A stretch of 64,000 bases of DNA from Oscillospiraceae bacterium (GCA_017887325.1 JAGHIE010000012.1:1-64000), one strand, 5' to 3'; positions 30,277-40,399 are shown, counted from the stretch's first letter. The notes: generated by a model from the sequence alone, not told the origin. Program-made: numbers and translations.

Positions 30277-31314
30277 CTACCTTTCTTTCTCATCTGAATC
30301 TTCAATGACCTGTGACAACATTTTAGTTACACTTTCTGATAAATATTTCATATATGGTATAACTTTGGCATAATCCAATCTCAAAGGACCTATCACACCA
30401 AATGAGCCACCCAGTTCATCTCCTATTTGATAAGGAGCCATAATCATAGATGAATTAGTAACTGTAAAATTATCATTTTCTTTACCAAATACAACTTGAA
30501 GTCCACTAAAAGCACTTGCAAGTAAATGTGATAGTTCTTGTTTTTCATTAAAAAATCTAACTGCTTCAACACTATCTATATCACTTTGTTCTAATAGCTT
30601 TTGTTCTCCACTAACTTGAATATTGTCTTTTGAAAATTCTTCGCTCAATTCATAAACGGCATATAGCAAAGGAGAAAGTGAAATCATATAACTTCCTAAA
30701 GCAACAGCTAAATTTTGTAACATTGCAGGAGTTAAATTTTCAATATTTTTTCCTTTAAGATTTTCATTAATAAACTTAGTAAAGAACCCTAATTGTTCAT
30801 TTGATAAGTCAAATTCCAATCTACAAATTTTATTTTTTATATCACCAGTTGATGTTATCATTAACAAGGCATATAATTTTTTCCCAGCTGGTATAACTTC
30901 AACTCTAGTTATTACCGAAAACTGTAACATATTAGTTGAATTGACAACTGCCAAACCAGTTGCATCGGACAATACTTCAATAGCATTTTCTAATACTGTT
31001 TGAGCAGTGCCACCACCAGCTAATAGCTGACTATCTATTTTTTGTTTTTCTTCTTCTGAAAGAGTTTCGGGATTCATCAGCTTTTCTATATACATTCTAT
31101 AACCTAAGTAAGAAGGTATTCTACCTGCAGATGTATGAGGTTGTTGTAAAAATCCCATTTTTTCCAGAGCTGCCATATCATTTCTTATGGTAGCGGAAGA
31201 AACATTTAAATTAAAGTTTTCGATAATCGTTTTTGAGCCAACTGGTTCACCAGTTTTAATGTATTCATCAACAACTATTGATAACACATTCATTTTTCTT
31301 TGGTCAAGTTTCAC
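30277..31314 (-). CDS. hrcA: Heat-inducible transcription repressor HrcA
   Basis: R.M.VLSIVVDEYIKTGEPVGSKTI; SSATIRNDMAALEKMGFLQQPHTSAGRIPS. Confidence 0.97.
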   Translation of the reverse strand: MKLDQRKMNVLSIVVDEYIKTGEPVGSKTIIENFNLNVSSATIRNDMAALEKMGFLQQPHTSAGRIPSYLGYRMYIEKLMNPETLSEEEKQKIDSQLLAGGGTAQTVLENAIEVLSDATGLAVVNSTNMLQFSVITRVEVIPAGKKLYALLMITSTGDIKNKICRLEFDLSNEQLGFFTKFINENLKGKNIENLTPAMLQNLAVALGSYMISLSPLLYAVYELSEEFSKDNIQVSGEQKLLEQSDIDSVEAVRFFNEKQELSHLLASAFSGLQVVFGKENDNFTVTNSSMIMAPYQIGDELGGSFGVIGPLRLDYAKVIPYMKYLSESVTKMLSQVIEDSDEKER

Positions 31315-31381
31315 GATTAATCACTTCCTTAATTTGTTATGTAGCACTCCTTTATTAAATACTATATTGTTTTGCTATCAT

Positions 31382-31408
31382 TTAGCACTCTATATCCTTG
31401 AGTGCTAA
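31382..31408 (-). promoter_or_regulatory. CIRCE operator (HrcA binding site)
   Basis: Perfect TTAGCACTC-N9-GAGTGCTAA upstream of hrcA. Confidence 0.97.
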
Positions 31409-31576
31409 GTATAATTTACCACTATTAAAGATTATTGTCAAGTGCTATTTTATTTATTTTTGTAAATTAAATATAAACAAATTATTATCTTAATTAATTA
31501 TTATAAATTATTATTTTAATTAAATCTAATTTATGTTACAATAATTACTATAATATTAATAAAGGTGGATATATCA

Positions 31577-32083
31577 ATGGAAAAAGTTATACTCAAATCT
31601 GATTTTACAAAAGATGATTTTATAAAAATTTCTTTATTTAACATATATTTTAGAAAACCAATAATGTTTATCTTATCAATTGTGGTTTTTATTTTAGGAA
31701 TTGTAACATTATTTCCAATAATTCCTTTTTTATTTTCACCAATATTTGGTACAATATTCTTTATCTATCCATTAGTTGTATTTGCTATGGCACTATTTAA
31801 AATAAATAAAAGCATTAAACTAAATAATTTAACTGACCCAACATATCAAACTGTTACAATTGATGATGAAGGAATATACTGCAAAAAATATAGCAAAGAA
31901 AACAACTTTTCTTGGGCAGATATAAAAGAAGTTTATGAAACTAAAAACTATTTAATACTATATACAAGTAAAACAACTATTGTGGGATTACCAAAAAGAA
32001 ATATAAAAAATGATGAATTATACTATATTAGAAATATCGTAGTTAATAAGTTATCTTCCAAAAATTATAGAATAAAAAAATAG
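31577..32083 (+). CDS. YcxB-like membrane protein
   Basis: Two TMs; C-terminal block YQTVTIDDEGIYCKKYSKENNFSWADIKEVYETKNYLILYTSKTTIVGLPKR; start revised from 31565. Confidence 0.65.
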   Translation: MEKVILKSDFTKDDFIKISLFNIYFRKPIMFILSIVVFILGIVTLFPIIPFLFSPIFGTIFFIYPLVVFAMALFKINKSIKLNNLTDPTYQTVTIDDEGIYCKKYSKENNFSWADIKEVYETKNYLILYTSKTTIVGLPKRNIKNDELYYIRNIVVNKLSSKNYRIKK

Positions 32084-32097
32084 TATCCATAAGGATA

Positions 32098-32631
32098 CTA
32101 TTTTTTTCGTTTTATAACTTCTATATTCTTAATCTCTAACAAGTCTTGATTATCAATATATTGATTTCCTTCATCAAAAAAGAAAGTTTCAGGATATATT
32201 TCTCCTTTTTTCTGTCCTAATGTAAAATGTACTATTCCTTCATCACCAATATATCTAAATAATATATATCTAGTTTCTTTTAATCTTGTTTTATATAATA
32301 ATTTATAATTAAAATCCACTATTACCTTGCTCTCTTTTGACAGCATTATCGGTAAATAATGAAAATATTTAAATCTATTTTCTATTTTATCAAAATGAAC
32401 ACTCTTTATTATTTTTTTATGAGTAATTTTTCCATTACATATATTTTTAAAAACCATCGTAGGAGAATTTCTTAGTATAGTTATATCTGTAAGTTTATGT
32501 AAACCCAACAAGTGATAAAAGTTTTTCTTCTCAAAATAAACTTTGATTTTTACACCATTCTCCAAAGTAATGTAATAATCTTTTTTCATTAACTTTAAAT
32601 ATATACTCAAACAATCCTTTAGTGTGTTCAT
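32098..32631 (-). CDS. PBECR4-like (Barnase-EndoU-ColicinE5/D-RelE nuclease 4) domain protein
   Basis: NGVKIKVYFEKKNFYHLLGLHKLTDI...NGKITHKKIIKSVHFDKIENRFKYFHYLPIML...YPETFFFDEG pattern; AGGAG RBS. Confidence 0.6.
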   Translation of the reverse strand: MNTLKDCLSIYLKLMKKDYYITLENGVKIKVYFEKKNFYHLLGLHKLTDITILRNSPTMVFKNICNGKITHKKIIKSVHFDKIENRFKYFHYLPIMLSKESKVIVDFNYKLLYKTRLKETRYILFRYIGDEGIVHFTLGQKKGEIYPETFFFDEGNQYIDNQDLLEIKNIEVIKRKK

Positions 32632-32644
32632 TATTTATTCTCCT

Positions 32645-32674
32645 AAAAATAAAGACACTTCATTTTGAAGTGTC
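32645..32674 (-). terminator. Intrinsic terminator between the leader RNA and the PBECR4-like ORF
   Basis: Reverse strand GACACTTC-AAAAT-GAAGTGTC-TTTATTTTT. Confidence 0.85.
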
Positions 32675-32804
32675 TAAATTTCAAAGTTTGTTGTATATTT
32701 TTAAATAGTTGACACAGGCTCAATATACAAACCCTCCAGAACCTCAATACTCACTCGTCAACAAAGCGATATACATCACAGGCTACACAAGGAATACTCC
32801 TTGT
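32645..32804 (-). ncRNA. Structured leader RNA or small RNA of unknown class, about 160 nt
   Basis: Promoter-to-terminator unit; stems ACAAGGA/TCCTTGT, GTTGAC/GTCAAC, AGGTTC/GAGCCT; 9-nt loop-tail complementarity TTGTATATT/AATATACAA. Confidence 0.55.
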
Positions 32805-32810
32805 ATTTAT

Positions 32811-32839
32811 ATTATATACCAAAGTAGTAAAAAAATCAA
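32811..32839 (-). promoter_or_regulatory. Promoter of the leader RNA / PBECR4-like unit
   Basis: TTGATT (32834-32839), 17-nt spacer, TATAAT (32811-32816) on the reverse strand. Confidence 0.65.
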
Positions 32840-32846
32840 TACTTTT

Positions 32847-33581
32847 TTATTCTTCTTCAGGCATTTCCCAGTTATGGAAAACATTTTGAACATCATCGTT
32901 ATCTTCTAACATATCTAAAAGTAAATTCATTTTTTTGATATGTTCTTCATCTGTTAAAGTTGTATATGTACTTGGAACTTGTGCAACTTCAGAAGAAACT
33001 ACTTTATAACCTTTGTTTTCAAAATATTCTCTAACTTGACCACAATCATTTGGAGCTGTTTCCATTTCTACTGTTTCATCAGTAAATTCAAAATCATCAA
33101 CACCAGCTTCCATGCAATCTTCCATTACTTTTTCTTCATCTAATCCGTCATTTTCTAATATAATGATACCTTTTTTAGTGAACATATAAGATACACAACC
33201 AGTTGTACCTAAATTTCCACCAAATTTATCAAAGTAGTGTCTAACATCACCAGCTGTACGGTTTTTATTATCTGTTAAAGCTTCAACTATAACAGCAACA
33301 CCATTAGGACCATATCCTTCATAAACCATTGTTTCGTAATGATTTTTATCGCCTTCACCAGCAGCTTTTTTGATAACTCTATCTATATTATCATTTGGAA
33401 CATTGTTTTGTTTAGCTTTTGCGATTAAATCTCTTAATTTACTATTAGAAGCTGGGTCTGGACCACCTTCTTTAACACAAACCATAATTTCTCTACCGAT
33501 TTTTGTAAAAACTTTAGCTCTTTGAGCATCTGTTTTACCTTTTTTATGCATTATATTTTTCCATTTTGAATGTCCTGACAT
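32847..33581 (-). CDS. yebC: YebC/PmpR-family regulator (start revised from 33608)
   Basis: MSGHSKWKNIMHKKGKTDAQRAKVFTKIGREIMVCVKEGGPDP. Confidence 0.95.
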   Translation of the reverse strand: MSGHSKWKNIMHKKGKTDAQRAKVFTKIGREIMVCVKEGGPDPASNSKLRDLIAKAKQNNVPNDNIDRVIKKAAGEGDKNHYETMVYEGYGPNGVAVIVEALTDNKNRTAGDVRHYFDKFGGNLGTTGCVSYMFTKKGIIILENDGLDEEKVMEDCMEAGVDDFEFTDETVEMETAPNDCGQVREYFENKGYKVVSSEVAQVPSTYTTLTDEEHIKKMNLLLDMLEDNDDVQNVFHNWEMPEEE

Positions 33582-33781
33582 TAATATCAACCTTTCTAAT
33601 TCAAACATACTTATATTAAATTATACATTATAAATTTAATTTTTTCAAGTTTTAAAAATTCCAATATTTAGTAAGTATATGACAATAAAACTATCATATA
33701 ATACTATTGTCAGCAAAATTAAAACAATTTTTACTGACACATATTTTCCAAAAATATCTCACTATCAAGGAGTGTAATATT

Positions 33782-33931
33782 ATGCCAAAGAATAAAAAAT
33801 CCTCTAAATTAACATCTATGACTCAACCTATGGATTGTAGAGATGAATCTATGCAACCTAAAACTTCTAATTCTTTATCATCTAAAAAAAGCTCTAAGTC
33901 AAAACCAAATGGATATTCAAACTGTCGTTAA
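33782..33931 (+). CDS. Small basic Ser/Lys-rich protein, 49 aa, unknown function (start revised from 33707)
   Basis: RBS aaggagtg before ATG at 33782; strong terminator downstream. Confidence 0.6.
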   Translation: MPKNKKSSKLTSMTQPMDCRDESMQPKTSNSLSSKKSSKSKPNGYSNCR

Positions 33932-34001
33932 TATAAATTATTAACTCTTTCAATACCTCCATTCAAATAAAACTTATCTATAATATTAAAGAGTTTCAAA
34001 T

Positions 34002-34047
34002 AAAAATGTTCTAATACGAATTAAAATCGTATTAGAACATTTTTACT
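34002..34047. terminator. Bidirectional terminator
   Basis: aaaaatgttctaatacgaattaaaatcgtattagaacattttt. Confidence 0.85.
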
Positions 34048-34495
34048 TATATACTAATTCAAATTCTTCACAAACAACATCCATATCTTGTTTAAAATCA
34101 ATATCATATTCTAAAAGTTCTTTTGTGAAAAATTCTGTATGACCTTGTCTCCAATATTCTAAAGATTTGTCCCCTTCTCCTTCTTTAAAAGCAAATTCTG
34201 AAGAAACTTTATTAAAAGGAACAACTTCTACTTTTACTGTTTTTATGATACATACCGCATCACATTTTGAATTTAATATAACACTATGCTTTTCTACTTT
34301 GGGCAAAGGTTCATTTTCCATCTCATAAAATAAGTGCAAAGAAGATGTAGCAGTCTTATCTCCTTTTATAACCAACTCCACAAGCAAATCAGAATCAAAT
34401 CCAAACTCCCATACATCATAATCATTGTGATTAATATTTTCTTTTTGAGAATATTCTTTCCACAATTCTTTATCTGTCATATTATATAACTCCAA
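34043..34495 (-). CDS. ASCH domain protein
   Basis: VWEFGFDSDLLVELVIKGDKTATSSLH; KHSVILNSKCDAVCIIKTVKVEVVPF; EGDKSLEYWRQGHTEFF. Confidence 0.88.
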   Translation of the reverse strand: MELYNMTDKELWKEYSQKENINHNDYDVWEFGFDSDLLVELVIKGDKTATSSLHLFYEMENEPLPKVEKHSVILNSKCDAVCIIKTVKVEVVPFNKVSSEFAFKEGEGDKSLEYWRQGHTEFFTKELLEYDIDFKQDMDVVCEEFELVYK

Positions 34496-34497
34496 TA

Positions 34498-34908
34498 TTA
34501 ATTATTGTCCTTGTCCAAATTTTCCCAAATATATTCAAATAATTCTTTTAATCTATCAATCTTTCCACTTAGATATAAAAACCCAAAAAGTGTTTCAAAT
34601 CCTGTTGCCCTGCGATATTCAACTGCATTTGCATTTTTAGGAACATGATTACCATTTGCATTTCTGCCACGCTTAAACATCGCTATTTCTTCTTCGGTCA
34701 ACATATCCATTATAAGTTCTATAGCTTTTGATTGCGCACTTGCACAAACCCAGCTAACAGCAGTTTTATGCAGTCTATTTACTGGCATATTTGCACTTAA
34801 TACAATTTTCTCTCTTACCATCATTTCATAAACAACATCACCCATATAAGCTAATCCCAAAGGACTATAAAGCTTAGGGTTAATATCATTCTGTTTAGGA
34901 TCTAACAT
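34498..34908 (-). CDS. mrnC: Mini-ribonuclease III
   Basis: LYSPLGLAYMGDVVYEMMVREK; FKRGRNANGNHVPKNANAVEYRRATGFETLFGFLYL. Confidence 0.92.
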   Translation of the reverse strand: MLDPKQNDINPKLYSPLGLAYMGDVVYEMMVREKIVLSANMPVNRLHKTAVSWVCASAQSKAIELIMDMLTEEEIAMFKRGRNANGNHVPKNANAVEYRRATGFETLFGFLYLSGKIDRLKELFEYIWENLDKDNN

Positions 34909-34925
34909 AAAACTACACCTCTCTA

Positions 34926-36197
34926 TTAATGAACAAAGTCAAATTGGAAACCAGCAATATCAACTGTTTGACCTTCTTCAATTCCCATTTCTTCTAATTT
35001 ATCAATAATACCACTATGACGCAATACTCTTTGGAAATATTGTAAAGATTCATAGTCTTCCATATCAGCTGTTGCTAATATAGGTTCTAAGAAATGAGCA
35101 TCTACATAATAAATTCCGTCTTCAACAGTAATTTCAAATGAACGATTATCTTTTTCAACAACTCTATTAACTAACATTGGGTCTGCTTCGTACTCAATAA
35201 TTGGTGGTAATGTATTTAATTTAGCACCAATAGCTTGTACTAATTCTTTTGTACCCATAGTTGTTACAGCAGAAATTGTAAAGAACTCATATCCTTGTTC
35301 TTCTATAAAAGCCTTAAATTCATTTATTTGTTCTTCAGTAGCCATATCTGCTTTATTAGCAACTACTATTTGAGGTCTTTGAGCCAATTCTTCACTAAAT
35401 TTTTCTAATTCGTTATTAATAGCTTTAAAGTCATCTATAGGATTTCTACCTTCAACGCCAGAAACATCTACAACATGTACAATTAATCTACATCTGTCAA
35501 CATGTCTTAAAAAATCATGTCCTAGTCCTATACCGTCACTAGCACCTTCAATTAACCCTGGAATATCAGCCATAACAAAACTGCTACCTTCAGATAATTT
35601 TACAACACCTAAAACAGGAGTTAAAGTTGTAAAATGATAGTTAGCGATTTTAGGTTTAGCTGCACTAACAACGCTAATTAAAGTTGATTTACCAACATTT
35701 GGAAAACCTACTAATCCAACATCTGCAAGCAGTTTTAATTCTAAATCTAATTCAAAACTTTCTCCAGGAGTACCGGGTTTAGCAAATCTAGGGATTTGTC
35801 TTGTAGGAGTAGCAAAATGTTGGTTTCCTGCTCCACCTTTACCACCTTTTGCAACAACTACAGGTTCATTAGATGAAATATCCGCATAAATTCTTCCTGT
35901 TTCAGGGTCTTTTAACAAAGTACCTCTAGGAACTTTTATAACTAAATCCTCACCACTTTTACCTGAGCATCTTTTACCACTACCATTTTGGCCATTTTGA
36001 GCCACAAATTTTCTTTTATATCTAAAATCTACTAAAGTGGACATATTGTCATCAACAACAAAAACAATATCTCCACCTCTGCCACCGTCTCCACCGTCTG
36101 GACCACCAGCAGCTACATATTTTTCTCTATGGAAAGAAACAGCACCGTTTCCTCCATCACCAGCTTTAATAGTTATTCTAGCTTTATCTATAAACAT
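34926..36197 (-). CDS. obg: Obg family GTPase (start revised from 36221)
   Basis: MFIDKARITIKAGDGGNGAVSFHREKYV...GGPDGGDGGRGG; VGLVGFPNVGKSTL. Confidence 0.97.
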   Translation of the reverse strand: MFIDKARITIKAGDGGNGAVSFHREKYVAAGGPDGGDGGRGGDIVFVVDDNMSTLVDFRYKRKFVAQNGQNGSGKRCSGKSGEDLVIKVPRGTLLKDPETGRIYADISSNEPVVVAKGGKGGAGNQHFATPTRQIPRFAKPGTPGESFELDLELKLLADVGLVGFPNVGKSTLISVVSAAKPKIANYHFTTLTPVLGVVKLSEGSSFVMADIPGLIEGASDGIGLGHDFLRHVDRCRLIVHVVDVSGVEGRNPIDDFKAINNELEKFSEELAQRPQIVVANKADMATEEQINEFKAFIEEQGYEFFTISAVTTMGTKELVQAIGAKLNTLPPIIEYEADPMLVNRVVEKDNRSFEITVEDGIYYVDAHFLEPILATADMEDYESLQYFQRVLRHSGIIDKLEEMGIEEGQTVDIAGFQFDFVH

Positions 36198-36397
36198 ACT
36201 TTTACCACCATTTCTCCACATAATTTTATAAAATTAATATATATGTGGTTATATATTAATTATTTTTTGAAAAAACTTGATTAAAATTAATAGTAAAATT
36301 TGGTGCTTAGTAAAATACCCTTAAATTGATACTTTATTAAACATCAAATTAATAACAAAAAGCGTGCATAATAGCACGCTTTTTAGTTTGTTATCAA

Positions 36398-36679
36398 CTA
36401 TTGAGCAGCGTAAACGCTTACTTTTTTGCGGTCACGACCAACGCGTTCAAATCTTACAACACCGTCGATTTTAGCAAATAATGTATCGTCAGAACCACGA
36501 CCAACATTTTCGCCTGGGTGAATGTGAGTACCACGTTGTCTTACTAAGATGTTACCAGCTAAAACGAATTGACCGTCAGCACGTTTTGCACCTAATCTTT
36601 TAGATTCAGAGTCACGTCCGTTTTTAGTAGAACCAACACCTTTTTTATGAGCAAAAAATTGCATACTTAACTTTAACAT
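36398..36679 (-). CDS. rpmA: 50S ribosomal protein L27 with Prp-cleavable N-terminal extension
   Basis: [39 protein letters not shown]. Confidence 0.97.
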   Translation of the reverse strand: MLKLSMQFFAHKKGVGSTKNGRDSESKRLGAKRADGQFVLAGNILVRQRGTHIHPGENVGRGSDDTLFAKIDGVVRFERVGRDRKKVSVYAAQ

Positions 36680-36681
36680 AC

Positions 36682-36999
36682 TTACACCTCCGAAATTGTG
36701 AGTTTAATTGTTCCATGATAATCTTCTGATAATAACTTCAAGTGCATATAAAACGCTTGTAAAAAGGCAACAGCACAGCTATTATCACCATCAGGTAATG
36801 AAAGTTTAATTTCATTATCTAAAACTACAACATCAGCATCAACTTTTAGAATTTCTGTAATTCCATTAGCTGTGCATTGCAAAGCTGATGTCACACTAGC
36901 ACATACAATGTCTTGTCCAAAATCGGCAAAACCTGCATGTCCTGAAACTGAGAATCCTTTATAAACACCATTTTGTTTATAAAACACTGCATTAATCAT
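36682..36999 (-). CDS. prp: Ribosomal-processing cysteine protease Prp
   Basis: [24 protein letters not shown] (His/Cys dyad); located between L21 and L27. Confidence 0.93.
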   Translation of the reverse strand: MINAVFYKQNGVYKGFSVSGHAGFADFGQDIVCASVTSALQCTANGITEILKVDADVVVLDNEIKLSLPDGDNSCAVAFLQAFYMHLKLLSEDYHGTIKLTISEV

Positions 37000-37004
37000 A
37001 TTAA

Positions 37005-37328
37005 TTAAGCGTTGATAGATTCAATTCTTACTTTAGTGTAAGCTTGTCTGTGACCCATTTTACGAGAAGAAGATTTTTTAGGTTTGTAAGTAAATACAGT
37101 GATTTTTTTACCTTTACCGTTTTTAACAACTGTAGCTTTTACTGTTGCATTTTCAACGTAAGGAGCACCAACAACCATACCATCTTCTTTAGCGATAGCA
37201 ACAACTTTATCAAAGTTTACTTCTGCATTTTCTTCAACATTTAATTTTTCGATGAAGATTTCATCGCCTTCGTTTACACGATATTGTTTTCCACCTGTTT
37301 CAATTACTGCGTACATTCTATAAGGCAC
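37005..37328 (-). CDS. rplU: 50S ribosomal protein L21
   Basis: [46 protein letters not shown]. Confidence 0.97.
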   Translation of the reverse strand: MPYRMYAVIETGGKQYRVNEGDEIFIEKLNVEENAEVNFDKVVAIAKEDGMVVGAPYVENATVKATVVKNGKGKKITVFTYKPKKSSSRKMGHRQAYTKVRIESINA

Positions 37329-37440
37329 CTGCCTTTTCTATAATCTCGCTATGTTCTAAGGTGTTATACAATAAAAAATTGCATAACTTTAAAACCCGAC
37401 ATATGCGGCAAGATAATTTTATCATAAATGCAATTTTAAG
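37325..37440 (-). promoter_or_regulatory. Probable ribosomal protein L21 leader
   Basis: Structured region immediately before rplU: GCCGCATATGTCGGGTTTTAA and ACACCTTAGAACATAGCGAGA...AGGTGCC. Confidence 0.65.
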
Positions 37441-37486
37441 TCAACATTTTTATGATATCAAAATCGTATAATTTGTTTTAACTAAA

Positions 37487-38236
37487 TTACACCATTTTAG
37501 ACATATCGTACATACCAGGCATTTTATCTTTTAAAAAGATAGCAGCATTAATACTACCAACAGCAAAAATTTCTTTACTCATAGCTTGATGTTTTAAAGA
37601 AATGATTTCATCATGGCCTGCAAATATAACTTCGTGTTCACCAACAATAGTTCCACCTCTTACAGCATGAATACCTATTTCGTTCTTATCTCTTTTAACT
37701 CTCTTTGAATGTCTATCATAAGTATAATTTAAACTATTATCCATAGTTTCATTAATAGCATCTGCAATCATTAAAGCTGTTCCACTTGGTGCATCTATTT
37801 TTTGATTATGGTGTTTTTCAATAATTTCAATATCAAATTGACCACCTAATATTTCAGTAGCTTTTTTTGCTAAGTTTACTAATAAATTAACACCCAATGA
37901 CATATTAAAAGAGAAGAAAATAGGAATTTGTTTAGAACATTCATTTATATATTCTATTTGTTCTTTAGAAAATCCAGTAGTTGCCAAAACAACTGGTGTA
38001 TTTGTTTTTATTGCATAATCCATTAAATCGTTTAATAGATCAGGATTTGAAAAATCAATTATAACATCTGCTTTACCGTCAAATTCGCTTGGTTTTGCGT
38101 AAATTGGAAAATCACTATATGTTTGTGTATATTTATCAAATCCAGCAACAACTAAACAATCATCTCTCTCGTCAATACATCTGCTTATAACTTTACCCAT
38201 TTTACCATTTGCGCCACTTAATATAATCTTAGTCAT
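37487..38236 (-). CDS. dapB: 4-hydroxy-tetrahydrodipicolinate reductase
   Basis: KIILSGANGKMGKVI; EIIEKHHNQKIDAPSGTALMIAD; HAVRGGTIVGEHEVIFAGHDE. Confidence 0.96.
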   Translation of the reverse strand: MTKIILSGANGKMGKVISRCIDERDDCLVVAGFDKYTQTYSDFPIYAKPSEFDGKADVIIDFSNPDLLNDLMDYAIKTNTPVVLATTGFSKEQIEYINECSKQIPIFFSFNMSLGVNLLVNLAKKATEILGGQFDIEIIEKHHNQKIDAPSGTALMIADAINETMDNSLNYTYDRHSKRVKRDKNEIGIHAVRGGTIVGEHEVIFAGHDEIISLKHQAMSKEIFAVGSINAAIFLKDKMPGMYDMSKMV

Positions 38237-38306
38237 TTTCTTTCACTTCCTAAATCAAATAATTTAATAAAAAGGGCAGAAAAATCTGCCCTTTAATACT
38301 TGTATA

Positions 38307-39200
38307 CTATTTTACTTCAATACCTGTATTAATTAATGTGTTTTTTAAAGTTTCAATATTAGCATCTGTCATTCTGTATAAAGGCATACGACATTCACCA
38401 ACATTCATACCCATCAAATTCATAGCTTCTTTAACAGGTATAGGATTTACATCAATAAATAAATCATTACATAAAGGTAATAAATCTAATTGTAACTTCA
38501 TACTTTCTTTAACTTTACCATCAAAATATAGTTGGCAAATATCATGAGTTTCTTTTGGTAAAACATTTGATAAAACAGAAATAACACCAATACAACCCAA
38601 AGATAACATAGGAACAATTTGATCATCGTTACCAGAATAAACATCTAAATTATCACCACATAAATGTCTAATCTTAGCAACTTGAGAAATATTACCACTA
38701 GCTTCCTTAACAGCTACTATATTAGGAACTTTTGACAATTCATAACAAGTTTCTGGTGTAATATTAACGCCTGTTCTACTAGCTACAGAATATACAATAA
38801 TAGGTAAATTTACACTTTCAGCTACCATTGTATAGTGTTTAATAAGACCTCTTTGAGAAGTTTTATTATAGTAAGGAGTAACTAATAATAAACCATCAGC
38901 ACCTAAAGCTTCTGCTTCTTTAGATAATTTGATACAGTAATTTGTATCATTACTACCAGTACCAGCAATTACAGGCACTCTTTTATTAGTATGCTCAACA
39001 GCAAACTTAATAACAGCACTGTGTTCATCATGGTCTAAAGTTGAAGATTCTCCAGTAGTACCACATATAATAATAGCATCTGTGTGATTTTCTATTTGAA
39101 AATCAATAAGTTCACCTAATTTTTCATAGTTAACAGACATATCCTCATTCATAGGAGTAACAATTGCCACGCCTGCACCAGTAAAAATTCTGTTTTTCAT
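38307..39200 (-). CDS. dapA: 4-hydroxy-tetrahydrodipicolinate synthase
   Basis: IICGTTGESSTLDHDEH; VTPYYNKTSQRGLIKHY; VAVKEASGNISQ. Confidence 0.97.
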   Translation of the reverse strand: MKNRIFTGAGVAIVTPMNEDMSVNYEKLGELIDFQIENHTDAIIICGTTGESSTLDHDEHSAVIKFAVEHTNKRVPVIAGTGSNDTNYCIKLSKEAEALGADGLLLVTPYYNKTSQRGLIKHYTMVAESVNLPIIVYSVASRTGVNITPETCYELSKVPNIVAVKEASGNISQVAKIRHLCGDNLDVYSGNDDQIVPMLSLGCIGVISVLSNVLPKETHDICQLYFDGKVKESMKLQLDLLPLCNDLFIDVNPIPVKEAMNLMGMNVGECRMPLYRMTDANIETLKNTLINTGIEVK

Positions 39201-39254
39201 TAAAAAATTCCTCCAATAATTAATTTAATAATGTATATTATTAAATTTTAATAA

Positions 39255-40334
39255 TTAGTCCATAAAGCCTTGTGCTGTAAGTAATTCTGCTAATAAAACA
39301 GCTCCACCAGCAGCACCTCTTAATGTGTTGTGTGACATACAAACAAATTTATAATCATATTGTGTATCTTCTCTTAATCTACCAATTGATACTGCCATAC
39401 CATTTTCAAGTTCTCTAGCAGTTTTGATTTGTGGTTGATTATCTTCTTCAAAATAATGTAGGAATTGTTTTGGTGCACTTGGTAAATTTAATCTTTGTGC
39501 TTCACCAGCAAAATTATTCCATTTTTCTTTTATTTCTTCTACGCTTGGTTTTTTATCAAAAGAAACGAAAACTGCAGCTGTATGACCATCACTTACTGGA
39601 ACTCTGAAACATTGAGTTGTAATAGCTGGAGTTGTTGCGTCTACAATTTCATCGCCTTCAACTTTACCCCATAATTTTAATGGTTCTTTTTCAGATTTTT
39701 CTTCTTCTCCACCAATGAATGGGATTAGATTATCAACCATTTCTGGCCATGTTTCAAAAGTTTTTCCAGCACCTGATATAGCTTGATATGTACATGCTAA
39801 AACTTTAGTAATACCATATTCCATTAAAGGATGTAAAGCAGGAACATAGCTTTGTAATGAACAGTTTGATTTTACAGCTACAAATCCTTTTTTTGTACCT
39901 AATCTTTTTCTTTGTGCATCAATAATAGCTGTATGATCAGCATTGATTTCAGGAACAATCATAGGAACATCTTTTGTATGTCTATGCGCAGAGTTGTTTG
40001 AAACAACTGGACATTCTGCTTTTGCATAATCTTCTTCTAATTTTTTAATTTCATCTTTTTTCATGTCAACAGCACAGAAAACAAAATCAACTAAACCAGC
40101 TATTTTTTCTATATCGCTAGTTGCATCAAAAACAACCATATTTTTCATATTTTCTGGCATAGGTGTTTTCATAGCCCATCTATTGCCAACAGCTTCTTCA
40201 TAAGTTTTTCCAGCACTTCTTGAAGATGCTGCTAAAGCTTTTACTTCAAACCAAGGATGATTTTCAAGTAAACTAGCAAATCTTTGACCTACCATGCCTG
40301 TTGCCCCAATTATACCTACATTATATTTTTTCAT
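39255..40334 (-). CDS. asd: Aspartate-semialdehyde dehydrogenase (start revised from 40364)
   Basis: YNVGIIGATGMVGQRFASLLENHPWFEVKALAAS; VKSNCSLQSYVPALHPL. Confidence 0.95.
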   Translation of the reverse strand: MKKYNVGIIGATGMVGQRFASLLENHPWFEVKALAASSRSAGKTYEEAVGNRWAMKTPMPENMKNMVVFDATSDIEKIAGLVDFVFCAVDMKKDEIKKLEEDYAKAECPVVSNNSAHRHTKDVPMIVPEINADHTAIIDAQRKRLGTKKGFVAVKSNCSLQSYVPALHPLMEYGITKVLACTYQAISGAGKTFETWPEMVDNLIPFIGGEEEKSEKEPLKLWGKVEGDEIVDATTPAITTQCFRVPVSDGHTAAVFVSFDKKPSVEEIKEKWNNFAGEAQRLNLPSAPKQFLHYFEEDNQPQIKTARELENGMAVSIGRLREDTQYDYKFVCMSHNTLRGAAGGAVLLAELLTAQGFMD

Positions 40335-40399
40335 ACTACTAAACCTCCCATTTTTACAAACCAACTTCTACACCTATAAAATAATATTTTTATAAAAAT

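Noticed and set aside
32645-32804. T-box, SRP RNA or tmRNA assignment for the leader RNA
   Set aside because: No T-box GGTGGNACC sequence, no SRP GGAAGGAAGCA-like tetraloop domain, and no tmRNA tag/ends. 6S RNA could not be excluded by eye.
32645-32804. Claim of true tandem repeats as in ToxIN antitoxins
   Set aside because: Only short recurring words (GCCTGTG, TGTATAT) are present, without a regular repeat period.
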